Assembly: GCA_016303085.1 (NCBI GenBank)
Contig: JAEDMI010000116.1
Span: 1 to 7,964, forward strand
From: Acetatifactor sp.
Lineage (GTDB): Bacteria > Bacillota > Clostridia > Lachnospirales > Lachnospiraceae
DNA length: 7,964 nucleotides
Direction: 5' to 3'
In this document: positions 1-6,254 of the stretch, one piece after another
How positions within the stretch are numbered: position 1 is the first letter of the stretch
Layout: each line of letters opens with the position of its first letter
Position numbers and translations under genes: made by a program
The notes under the pieces: model-generated
Databases searched by the model: none
What the model was told of the DNA's origin: nothing
Seen by the model: only the letters and a program-made list of their open reading frames with translations

Positions 1-705
1 GTCGTCGCTGTTTAACTTAAAGTCAGCCCATTTATATGCCGCCTCAAAAGTCTCTACCTGAATGCCGTTCTCCTTGCAGAGTCCTTTCAGGGAGAGAATC
101 TCCCTGTAATTATCATTTATGGTATTCCCTGTAACACCACAGACCTGATTGTATGAAAAAATCTCAATCAGTTTATTCAAGGCAATCTGATTGATCTGTA
201 CATAGAAAGGTAAATCCAAAATTTCTTCTGTCTCTCTGATTTGATGAGGGTTCATCAGAATCAGGGCAGAGACATATTTTTCAATCAGCTCTTTGTTAGC
301 GGAAAGGATAGACGGATCATTGTAGGAAGCAAGTATTTTCTCGGCACCGAATTTTAAGGAAACTTCCTCGGTAATGGTAATATTTCCTTCCTTCTCGTAA
401 TCCAAAACAGCCCGTCTGCAGCCTGCATAGAGCAGTTTTTTTACGTCTTCCATGCGTTTTATGTTTCCGGCACCGATGACATCCATTTCTGCCAGACTGC
501 ATATTTCCTTCAGTATATCAAGGGCGGCTTCGTGCTCTTCATCTCCTTCTGACATATCGAATACAATGAGTTCATCCGCATTGTTTTCGTTGTATAGCCG
601 TACCAGACGTAAAGGGTCTGTCTCCACCACGGTGGTGTCCGTCAGGCTCTTTACGGCATGCTCGTGATATAAATAGATACAGGGTACGAATTTTTTGACA
701 ATCAT
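1..705 (-). CDS. hisIE: HisIE with N-terminal degenerate HisF-like barrel (partial, 3' end cut)
   Basis: The 235 visible residues open with KKFVPCIYLY and carry a HisA/HisF-type (beta-alpha)8 pattern: NADELIVFDMSEGD (41-55), then GAGNIKRMEDVKKLLYAG (78-95), which matches the GGGI phosphate-site strand and following helix of HisF. HisF has a catalytic Asp in its first strand (CLDV, Asp11 in the Thermotoga enzyme); here the aligned residue is Tyr11. The second catalytic Asp region reads ILASYND (124-130), without the usual IDA, and the second half-barrel is weakly conserved. The barrel is therefore probably not an active cyclase. From memory, Lachnospiraceae HisIE proteins (phosphoribosyl-AMP cyclohydrolase plus phosphoribosyl-ATP pyrophosphatase, steps 3 and 2 of histidine synthesis) carry just such an N-terminal domain, with HisI beginning after a WxDFKLNSDG-like linker. 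The frame here ends in WADFKLNSDD at the window edge. The HisI and HisE parts are inferred, not seen. The ATG at 705 has AGGAGAG 6-8 bases upstream, and the gene lies 10 bases after hisB. Alternative: a stand-alone divergent HisA/HisF paralogue. Confidence 0.75.
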   Translation of the reverse strand, partial: MIVKKFVPCIYLYHEHAVKSLTDTTVVETDPLRLVRLYNENNADELIVFDMSEGDEEHEAALDILKEICSLAEMDVIGAGNIKRMEDVKKLLYAGCRRAVLDYEKEGNITITEEVSLKFGAEKILASYNDPSILSANKELIEKYVSALILMNPHQIRETEEILDLPFYVQINQIALNKLIEIFSYNQVCGVTGNTINDNYREILSLKGLCKENGIQVETFEAAYKWADFKLNSDD

Positions 706-710
706 AGCTT

Positions 711-717
711 CTCTCCT
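711..717 (-). promoter_or_regulatory. ribosome binding site of hisIE, overlapping the hisB stop
   Basis: The minus strand reads TATAGGAGAGAAGCT directly before the ATG at 705. The AGGAG core overlaps the TAG stop codon of hisB (716-718) and sits 7 bases from the ATG. A ribosome finishing hisB would therefore cover this site, which suggests translational coupling and fixes the start of the downstream gene. Confidence 0.75.
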
Positions 718-1330
718 ATAAGCTTCCTTTTGTACTTAAAACATCCTGAATACGGGAATCGTAGCTTACTGCGGCATCCAGAGCTTTTGCAAAGGCTTTG
801 AACATTGCTTCAATCATGTGGTGTGCGTTCACACCGTCAAGCATCTTAATGTGAAGATTCATGCCGGCACTGTAGGAAACCGCGTAAAAAAACTCCCGTA
901 CAAGCTCTGTATCCAGCTCTCCCACCTTCTCCACGGGAAAAGTACAGTCAAAATTCAGATAGGGTCTGCCGCAGAGATCCACCGCGCAGAGAGCAAGGGC
1001 ATCGTCCATGGGAAGGATAAAGGAACCGTAGCGGCAGATTCCCTTTTTGTCGCCCACCGCTTTTGCGATAGCCTGCCCCAGCACAATGCCTGTATCCTCA
1101 ACGGTGTGATGCCCGTCAACTTTTAAATCACCGTTTACCTTGCAGGAAAGGTCGAAGAATCCATGTTTGGAAAATCCCTCAAGCATATGGTCAAAAAAGC
1201 CTATACCGGTAGAAATATCGGATTTCCCTGCACCGTCAAGATTCAGACTGATACAGATATCTGTCTCCTTTGTCTTACGACTGATTTCACAGGACCTTAG
1301 CTTTTGGTTGTTATTTAAAATTTCACTCAT
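716..1330 (-). CDS. hisB: Imidazoleglycerol-phosphate dehydratase
   Basis: This 204-residue monofunctional HisB converts imidazoleglycerol phosphate to imidazoleacetol phosphate in the cytoplasm. The family signatures are clear: FFDHML (45-50), DGHHTVEDTG (72-81) with paired His, LDGVNAHHMIEAMFKAF (164-180) with a second His pair, and His160. These His and Glu residues (His48, His74, His75, Glu78, His170, His171, Glu174) are the manganese ligands in the family. No phosphatase domain is fused, unlike enterobacterial HisB. I chose the ATG at 1330 because GAGGGAG lies just upstream and the product then starts close to the usual RxxEIxRKTKETDI N-terminus. The frame stays open to a TTG at 1384 that would overlap the end of hisD and give 222 residues, but that codon has no ribosome binding site. 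It lies between hisD and hisIE in the his operon. Confidence 0.95.
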   Translation of the reverse strand: MSEILNNNQKLRSCEISRKTKETDICISLNLDGAGKSDISTGIGFFDHMLEGFSKHGFFDLSCKVNGDLKVDGHHTVEDTGIVLGQAIAKAVGDKKGICRYGSFILPMDDALALCAVDLCGRPYLNFDCTFPVEKVGELDTELVREFFYAVSYSAGMNLHIKMLDGVNAHHMIEAMFKAFAKALDAAVSYDSRIQDVLSTKGSL

Positions 1331-1331
1331 A

Positions 1332-1338
1332 CTCCCTC
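1332..1338 (-). promoter_or_regulatory. ribosome binding site that decides the hisB start
   Basis: GAGGGAG on the minus strand ends one base before the ATG at 1330. If its first GAGG is the pairing core, the spacing is 4 bases, which is short but workable. No comparable purine run precedes the upstream TTG at 1384, so this site favours the shorter hisB product. The predicted spacer between the hisD stop and this start is 46 bases. Confidence 0.5.
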
Positions 1339-1376
1339 GCTGTTCTGCCGTATCGGGCGGCTTCCATATTTTACAT

Positions 1377-2678
1377 TTACTCAAATCTAACTTTAATGCT
1401 GTTTGCGTGTGCAGTCAAGCCTTCACTTTCGGCAAAGGTCTCAATGTCCTTATGCACTTTCTCGAGGGCTTCTCTGGAATAGGAAATAATACTGGTTTTC
1501 TTGATAAAATCGTCCACATTCACAGGTGAGAAGAACTTTGCGGTTCCATTGGTAGGTAGGATGTGGTTAGGGCCTGCAAAGTAATCGCCAAGTGGCTCGG
1601 AAGCATACTCGCCCATAAAAATAGCTCCCGCATTTTTTACCTTTGTCATGACTTCAAAGGGATTTGCAGTGAGAATTTCAAGGTGTTCGGAGGCGATCTC
1701 ATTTACTGCGTCAATGGCATCGGACATGTTTTCTGCAAGCAGGATATATCCGTAATTATCCAGAGACTTCTGCATAATTTCCGTCCTGCTCAGCTGTTTT
1801 ACAAATACATCCACCTGAGCAGACACCTTTTCTGCCAGTTCCTTCGAGGTTGTAATCAGAATAGCGCTTGCAAGTTCGTCATGTTCTGCTTGTGAAAGCA
1901 AATCAGCTGCCACATATTTTGGATTTGCAGTTTCATCCGCCAGTACAAGAATTTCACTGGGACCTGCAATGGAGTCGATGCTGACATAGCCGTATACCGC
2001 CTTCTTTGCAAGAGCCACGAAAATATTACCGGGGCCTGTAATTTTATCCGCTTTTGGGATGGATTCTGTTCCGAAGGCCATGGCAGCGATAGCCTGAGCA
2101 CCGCCGATTTTATAAATGGTATCTACACCTGCGATATCAGCAGCAACCAAAGTGCCGGGATTTACTTTTCCGTCAGCACCGGGGGGCGTCGTCATAATAA
2201 TCTCTGATACTCCTGCCACTTTAGCCGGAATTACATTCATCAATACACTGGATGGATAGGCAGCCTTGCCGCCGGGCACATAGACACCTGCTTTTTCGAT
2301 GGCAGTTATCTTCATTCCGAGAATGGTACCGTCTTCTTTGGCATCAAACCAGCTGTTACGCAGTTGTCTGGCGTGAAAAGAACGGATATTTTCCGCTGAT
2401 TTCTTAATCACCTCAATCAGATTTCTGTCCAGTTTCCCGTAAGCCTCTTCAATTTCTTCTTTTGTCACCTTTATATTTTCGGAATTCAGGGCAAATCTGT
2501 CAAACTTAAGTGTGTAGTCAAACAGGGCTTTGTCACCTTCTGACTTCACTCTTTCGATAATCTCGTTGACGGTAGCCTCAAATTGAGAATAATTGTTGGG
2601 ACTTCTCTTTAACAAATCCTTTAAAATATTTTGTTTTGACTCCTTTGAAAGTGCAACGATTCTCATTTTTATAACCAT
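1377..2678 (-). CDS. hisD: Histidinol dehydrogenase
   Basis: This 433-residue enzyme oxidises L-histidinol to L-histidine in two NAD-dependent steps, the last reactions of the pathway. Its length is normal for the family. Visible signatures include AGVYVPGGKAAYPSS (130-144), KIGGAQAIAAMAFGT (190-204), TGPGNIFVALAKKAV (214-228), SIAGPSEILVLAD (236-248) and SEHLEI (330-335), which holds the acid-base pair Glu331 and His332. The zinc ligands known from the E. coli enzyme have counterparts at Gln263, His266, Asp365 and His424, so the enzyme should be active. The start is either the ATG at 2678, right after GAGAAAGG but only one base away, or the ATG four codons later at 2666 (MRIVAL), about 13 bases from the same site. 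The second fits the family N-terminus slightly better; I keep the first. The gene lies 21 bases after hisG. Confidence 0.96.
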   Translation of the reverse strand: MVIKMRIVALSKESKQNILKDLLKRSPNNYSQFEATVNEIIERVKSEGDKALFDYTLKFDRFALNSENIKVTKEEIEEAYGKLDRNLIEVIKKSAENIRSFHARQLRNSWFDAKEDGTILGMKITAIEKAGVYVPGGKAAYPSSVLMNVIPAKVAGVSEIIMTTPPGADGKVNPGTLVAADIAGVDTIYKIGGAQAIAAMAFGTESIPKADKITGPGNIFVALAKKAVYGYVSIDSIAGPSEILVLADETANPKYVAADLLSQAEHDELASAILITTSKELAEKVSAQVDVFVKQLSRTEIMQKSLDNYGYILLAENMSDAIDAVNEIASEHLEILTANPFEVMTKVKNAGAIFMGEYASEPLGDYFAGPNHILPTNGTAKFFSPVNVDDFIKKTSIISYSREALEKVHKDIETFAESEGLTAHANSIKVRFE

Positions 2679-2699
2679 ACCTTTCTCATCATTCCGTCA

Positions 2700-3359
2700 T
2701 CAGGCGGAAATCACAATCTTTTCACGTATTTGATTAACCAGCTTCTTGATACGTTCCTGTTCCATCTGCATGCTGACGGGATTGACAATCATTCTGGCGG
2801 ACAGTGGACAAACCTCCTCCAATACCTCAAGACCGTTTTCCCGCAAGGTGGAGCCTGTCTCCACGATATCTACGATAACATCCGACAACTCTACAAGGGG
2901 GCCGAGCTCCACGGAGCCGTTCAGTTTAATGATATCTACTGTCTGATGCTTTTTATTATAAAAATAATCCTTTGCAATATTTGGATACTTGCTGGCAACA
3001 CGAATTCTCTCATGGTGAAGCAAAAGTTCTTTTGCCGAAGCGGGCCCGCAGACGCACATTCTGCACTTTCCGAAGCCCAGGTCAAGAACCTCGTATACAT
3101 TTCTGTTTTCCTCCAGTATAGTGTCTCTTCCCACCACACCGATATCTGCGGCACCGTATTCCACATATGTAGGTACATCCGGTCCCTTAGACAGAAAGAA
3201 CTTAAGCTTCAATTCTTCATTTACAAAAATCAGCTTTCTGGAGTCCTTATCTTTCATTTCCTCACAGGTAATGCCGATCTGTTCAAAAAGGTCCAGAGTT
3301 TTATTGGCAAGTCTGCCCTTGCCGAGAGCGAAAGTCAGATATCTTTCTTCATTCATCAT
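2700..3359 (-). CDS. hisG: ATP phosphoribosyltransferase, short-form catalytic subunit
   Basis: HisG joins ATP to PRPP, the first and controlled step of histidine synthesis. At 219 residues it is the short form, which lacks the C-terminal ACT-like histidine-sensing domain of the roughly 300-residue long form and needs HisZ for activity and feedback control; hisZ lies immediately upstream. Visible signatures are FALGKGRLANKTLDLFEQIGI (10-30), DVPTYVEYGAADIGVVGRD (61-79) and the PRPP-binding loop DIVETGSTLRENGLEV (164-179). The ATG at 3359 overlaps the hisZ stop by one base (TGATG), and AGAGG inside the end of hisZ serves as its ribosome binding site. This points to translational coupling that would keep the two subunits near equal amounts. 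A second ATG follows immediately at 3356, so the true start is uncertain by one codon. Confidence 0.96.
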   Translation of the reverse strand: MMNEERYLTFALGKGRLANKTLDLFEQIGITCEEMKDKDSRKLIFVNEELKLKFFLSKGPDVPTYVEYGAADIGVVGRDTILEENRNVYEVLDLGFGKCRMCVCGPASAKELLLHHERIRVASKYPNIAKDYFYNKKHQTVDIIKLNGSVELGPLVELSDVIVDIVETGSTLRENGLEVLEEVCPLSARMIVNPVSMQMEQERIKKLVNQIREKIVISA

Positions 3360-4483
3360 CAGTTGCCTCTGCTTTCTTCTGAAATCAGCACGGCAGCATT
3401 TCCGTTATTCCGAAGCTGCTGTACCTCTGTCAATTTATCTTTAAAATTACTATGGTTGTAGTAGATTTTCCGTACCGGAGACGGAGCAGGGACTTCCACT
3501 TTCTGTCTTGATAACGCCTCCAAAATATTGTCTATCACCATACAAAAGCCTACCGCAGGAGCTTCTTTGCCAAACTGACGCAAAAGATTATCGTATCTTC
3601 CGCCCTTGACAACCGCATCACCTACGCCATAAGTATATGCCTTGAAAATGACACCTGTGTAATATTTATATTTGCTCAAAAGTCCAAGGTCAAAGGAAAT
3701 ATATTCTGCCACTCCGTAGGCTTTTAGTACTTCATGTAACTTTTCCAGATGCTCTATGGCCGCCAACGAACGGGTATTGTTTACCATTTCTTTAGCCTCT
3801 GGAAGAGAACACATGTCACCGAACATATCTGCGACCTTCAGGAGACGGCTGTGATAAGGTTCTACCACATTTCTCTCCTGTAGGAGCTCTTGCGCTGCAA
3901 AGTAATTTTTCCCGGAAATGCAGGCCCTCAAGTCCATCTCCGTCTCCTCGTCCAGTCCTGCCTCCTCGCAAAGTCCCTTAAAGTATTCCACCTCTCCGAT
4001 GGATACCCGGAAGCGTTGCAATCCTGCATTGCTCAGTGCCTTGACAACAAGGCTTATCATCTCAGCATCTGCTTCCACGGAGGAATCACCTATCAGTTCC
4101 GCGCCCATTTGAGTAGATTCCTTTAATTTCCCCTGCAGATTTGAGGTGTTGATAAAAGTATTTCCCACATAGCAAAAACGAAGGGGAATATTCTCCTCGC
4201 AGAAATATTTTGCCGCACATCTGGCAATGGATGGAGTAAAATCAGGTCTGAGCACAAGGGTATTACCCTCCTTGTCGAAGAACTTGTAAAGTTCTCTGCT
4301 GGGCGTTGTCCCGATTTCCTTTGAGAACACATCAAAGAACTCAAAGGTTGGTGTCTGTATATCTTCGTAGCCGTATAGACGGATGCAATCATGAAGTCTG
4401 TTTTCCACTTCCTGCTTCCGAAGGTATTCTTTTCCGTAAATATCTCTGACTCCTTCCGGAGTATGTAATAGCTGTTTGCTCAT
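3359..4483 (-). CDS. hisZ: ATP phosphoribosyltransferase regulatory subunit
   Basis: HisZ is a paralogue of the class II histidyl-tRNA synthetase catalytic core that has lost aminoacylation. It assembles with short HisG and provides histidine feedback inhibition. The 374 residues show HTPEGVRDIYG (7-17), a class II motif 2-like segment TLVLRPDFTPSIARCAAKYF (75-94) with RFCYVGNTFI (102-111), the histidine-pocket segment FDLGLLSKYKYYTGVIFKAY (264-283), and a motif 3-like GGRYDNLLRQFGKEAPAVGF (294-313). It lacks the C-terminal anticodon-binding domain of true HisRS. The position directly before a short hisG, as first gene of the his operon, separates it from HisS. The ATG at 4483 follows AAAAGGA with 7 bases of spacing. 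A promoter and an inverted repeat lie in the 63-base leader region upstream. Confidence 0.95.
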   Translation of the reverse strand: MSKQLLHTPEGVRDIYGKEYLRKQEVENRLHDCIRLYGYEDIQTPTFEFFDVFSKEIGTTPSRELYKFFDKEGNTLVLRPDFTPSIARCAAKYFCEENIPLRFCYVGNTFINTSNLQGKLKESTQMGAELIGDSSVEADAEMISLVVKALSNAGLQRFRVSIGEVEYFKGLCEEAGLDEETEMDLRACISGKNYFAAQELLQERNVVEPYHSRLLKVADMFGDMCSLPEAKEMVNNTRSLAAIEHLEKLHEVLKAYGVAEYISFDLGLLSKYKYYTGVIFKAYTYGVGDAVVKGGRYDNLLRQFGKEAPAVGFCMVIDNILEALSRQKVEVPAPSPVRKIYYNHSNFKDKLTEVQQLRNNGNAAVLISEESRGN

Positions 4484-4513
4484 ATCCGTTTCCTTTTCTT
4501 AAATGCTTTAGCA

Positions 4514-4537
4514 CGCTACCATGTTAGCATGGTAGCG
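4514..4537 (-). promoter_or_regulatory. candidate his operator: 10-base perfect inverted repeat in the hisZ leader
   Basis: The arms CGCTACCATG (4514-4523) and CATGGTAGCG (4528-4537) are exact reverse complements around a TTAG centre. The element would start about 10 bases after the predicted transcription start and end about 30 bases before the hisZ ATG. No T-run follows on either strand, which argues against an intrinsic terminator. A protein-binding operator is the better reading. A TrpR-family repressor (YerC/HisR type) is a candidate because such factors bind palindromes with a four-base centre and, as I recall, control histidine genes in some Clostridia; this link is inferred from memory. 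As RNA it would also form a stable hairpin, so a role in transcript stability remains possible. Confidence 0.65.
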
Positions 4538-4552
4538 AAATAAACTAAAAGT

Positions 4553-4581
4553 AGTATATAAGAAGAAAGCATTCCTGTCAA
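4553..4581 (-). promoter_or_regulatory. sigma-A promoter of the his operon
   Basis: On the minus strand a perfect -35 box TTGACA (4576-4581) is followed by a 17-base spacer and a -10 box TATACT (4553-4558), one base off the TATAAT consensus. The predicted start is the A at about 4546, giving a leader of about 63 bases before the hisZ ATG at 4483. The -35 box begins one base after the recU stop codon, so the his operon has its own promoter immediately after the upstream gene run. Its strength would suit a repressor acting at the inverted repeat just downstream. Confidence 0.85.
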
Positions 4582-4582
4582 G

Positions 4583-5119
4583 CTATTCTTCCCGGTCCTC
4601 TAAATCCTTTTGCAGGATGTCAAGATAAGGAACCAGAATTCCGTGTTTTTTAGGCAGCACATAGTCGGGATTCAGCTCCTCATATCGAAAACTCTTTCTT
4701 CCTCCCTCCTGAGCTCTGTTCCAGAAGAAAAGAAGCATCTCCAAAGGAAGATAATATAATATATCCTTATGGGTATAATAAATCAGGAAAAAGGATATCC
4801 CGCCCTGCTTTTCAAAGTCTTTCATGAACGCTACCTGATGAGGATGGATATTCTGTAACGCAAAAGTATCTGTAGCGCATTCCTTGGCATCAAAACAAAC
4901 CGGAAGTCCCTGAACCGCACCGATATAATCCACTGTACTCTTCTGTTCGAAATATGCCAGAGTTATCTGTCTGTGTTCCTTATCCATTTTTATCGGAGTG
5001 ATGGGGGTAGGAACCTTTTGAATCAGTGCAAGCCCTGCCGCAGCATATTTTTCATTTGTTCTGTTTATCATATCCTCTAGCGCAGAGCCTCTTAAGCCTC
5101 TGGAATTCCATGTCGCCAT
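4583..5119 (-). CDS. recU: Holliday junction resolvase RecU
   Basis: RecU is the Firmicute resolvase that cuts four-way junctions during recombinational repair and chromosome segregation. The 178 residues show the nuclease core: an N-terminal helix with Glu15 and NRTNEKY (19-25), the PTPI segment (37-40), STVDYIGAVQG (61-71) with Asp64, and CFDAKE (75-80) with Asp77 and Lys79, the PD-(D/E)xK metal site. In Bacillus RecU the middle acid is Glu (FEAKE); here it is Asp, which still fits the fold. QNIHPHQVAFM (89-99) and QGGISFFLIYY (105-115) are also family-like. The protein starts MATWNSRGLRGS at the ATG at 5119; AAAGG lies 12 bases upstream, a somewhat long spacing. It follows the rluA-type gene by 46 bases, not the pbp gene that accompanies recU in Bacillus. 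No terminator follows before the his promoter. Confidence 0.93.
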   Translation of the reverse strand: MATWNSRGLRGSALEDMINRTNEKYAAAGLALIQKVPTPITPIKMDKEHRQITLAYFEQKSTVDYIGAVQGLPVCFDAKECATDTFALQNIHPHQVAFMKDFEKQGGISFFLIYYTHKDILYYLPLEMLLFFWNRAQEGGRKSFRYEELNPDYVLPKKHGILVPYLDILQKDLEDREE

Positions 5120-5165
5120 TTATAAACCATGCCTTTCCGGTATCATAATTCTTACACGAAAAAAT

Positions 5166-6230
5166 CTACCTGACTGTAGTAAATCCAAGACCTTCCGACA
5201 CTGCTTTAAATTGCTGCGGATAAGGCGCGAAGAACTCCTTTTTGCTTAAGACTGCACCTACACCTTCCGCACAGGACGGGAACACAACCCTGTAAGCGTG
5301 CAACAGCTGGTACTTCAGATGAAGCTTTTTCTTTAACAAATCATTTGTATTTTCATTTCCATACTTAAAATCTCCAATCAGAGGATGACCGATACTTGCC
5401 AGATGGGCACGTATCTGATGGGTTTTTCCCGTAATCAGCTCAACCTCCAAAAGCGTGTATTTTTCGGAAAAACCAATGGGGCAATAAGAGGTTTCTATGA
5501 CTTTCTGCTTTCCCGAGCCTGATGGAGTTTCCAGAACAGTCACCTTATTTCTGGAGACATCCTTCTCCAGATAACCCTTGACCGTAGCCTTTTGCTCCAA
5601 TCTGCCTACACATATTGTTCTGTAAAACTTCCTGATACTTCTTTCTTTGATACATTTGCTTAAATACTGGGAGCCTGCAAGGGACTTTCCACAGAGGACA
5701 ATACCGCTGGTGTTGCGGTCCAGACGGTTGCATACTGAGGGTCGGAAGGTATTCAGTTCCTTGCATAAGGAGGGGTCCTTCGCCAGAAGATATCCAATCA
5801 GCCACTCGTTCAGGCTGATATCCGAGTTCGCTGCCTTCTGGGAAAGAATTCCCGCCGGCTTACATGCAATCAGAATATTGTCATCCTCATAAATAATGTT
5901 TATTCCGTGAAGGGTGCTGTAAGCCTTCTCATATTCGTTTATCGGAATCCGTGATGATTTGCCCTGTTCTCCGGTTATATTACAACAGCACTCATTTCCT
6001 GTCAAAGAAGCACCTGTAAATTTACAAAAAGTCTCATCAGAGAAATAGAAAGAAACCGTGTCTCCCAGGACAAGGATTTCAGCTCCCTCCGCCTTTTTAC
6101 CGTTCAGAGTAATATTTTTCTTCCGAAGCATTTTATAAAGGAAGCCGGTTCCGGCCTCAGGCATAAATTTATGTAAAAATTTGTCCAGACGCTGTCCCGC
6201 CTGATTGTTTCCGATAGTCACCGATTGCAT
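5166..6230 (-). CDS. RluA-family pseudouridine synthase with S4 domain
   Basis: This enzyme isomerises uridine to pseudouridine in structured RNA, probably ribosomal RNA. The 354 residues contain an S4 RNA-binding domain (about 12-62, QRLDKFLHKFMP then NITLNGKKAE), a linker, and an RluA catalytic domain (about 112-320). It has IIYEDDNILIACKPAGILSQ (112-131), the catalytic motif CNRLDRNTSG (167-176) with nucleophile Asp171, and ELITGKTHQIRAHLASIGHPLIGD (264-287). All expected active-site parts are present. The linker at about 65-110 looks longer than usual and includes Cys-Cys-Cys at 81-83. The ATG at 6230 has AAGGAG 7 bases upstream, a near-ideal site. It lies 24 bases after the membrane-protein gene and 46 before recU. 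The exact target cannot be told from sequence: RluC, RluD and YlyB-like members share these motifs, so I give no symbol. Confidence 0.94.
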   Translation of the reverse strand: MQSVTIGNNQAGQRLDKFLHKFMPEAGTGFLYKMLRKKNITLNGKKAEGAEILVLGDTVSFYFSDETFCKFTGASLTGNECCCNITGEQGKSSRIPINEYEKAYSTLHGINIIYEDDNILIACKPAGILSQKAANSDISLNEWLIGYLLAKDPSLCKELNTFRPSVCNRLDRNTSGIVLCGKSLAGSQYLSKCIKERSIRKFYRTICVGRLEQKATVKGYLEKDVSRNKVTVLETPSGSGKQKVIETSYCPIGFSEKYTLLEVELITGKTHQIRAHLASIGHPLIGDFKYGNENTNDLLKKKLHLKYQLLHAYRVVFPSCAEGVGAVLSKKEFFAPYPQQFKAVSEGLGFTTVR

Positions 6231-6254
6231 GAGGTGTCTCCTTGAAAATGTTTT

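Noticed and set aside
317..667. Short frames on both strands over the hisIE N-terminal region
   Set aside because: They conflict with the continuous barrel-coding frame, encode cysteine- and arginine-rich or serine-rich shadow sequence, and lack start signals.
2730..3461. 243-residue plus-strand open frame opposite hisG and the end of hisZ
   Set aside because: It lies fully antisense to two strongly recognised genes, has no ribosome binding site or family-like motifs, and its length comes from the codon pattern of the opposite strand.
3359..4483. Histidyl-tRNA synthetase (hisS)
   Set aside because: The protein has HisRS-like core motifs but lacks the anticodon-binding domain and sits next to a short-form hisG, which identifies it as HisZ.
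4514..4537. Intrinsic terminator for recU
   Set aside because: The hairpin is followed by TGCTAAAGC on the minus strand and by AAATAAAC on the plus strand, with no T-run in either direction, and it lies downstream of the his promoter.
4484..4582. T-box or amino-acid attenuator in the hisZ leader
   Set aside because: The leader after the predicted transcription start is only about 63 bases, far shorter than a T-box. There is no terminator with a T-run and no short His-codon-rich leader peptide.
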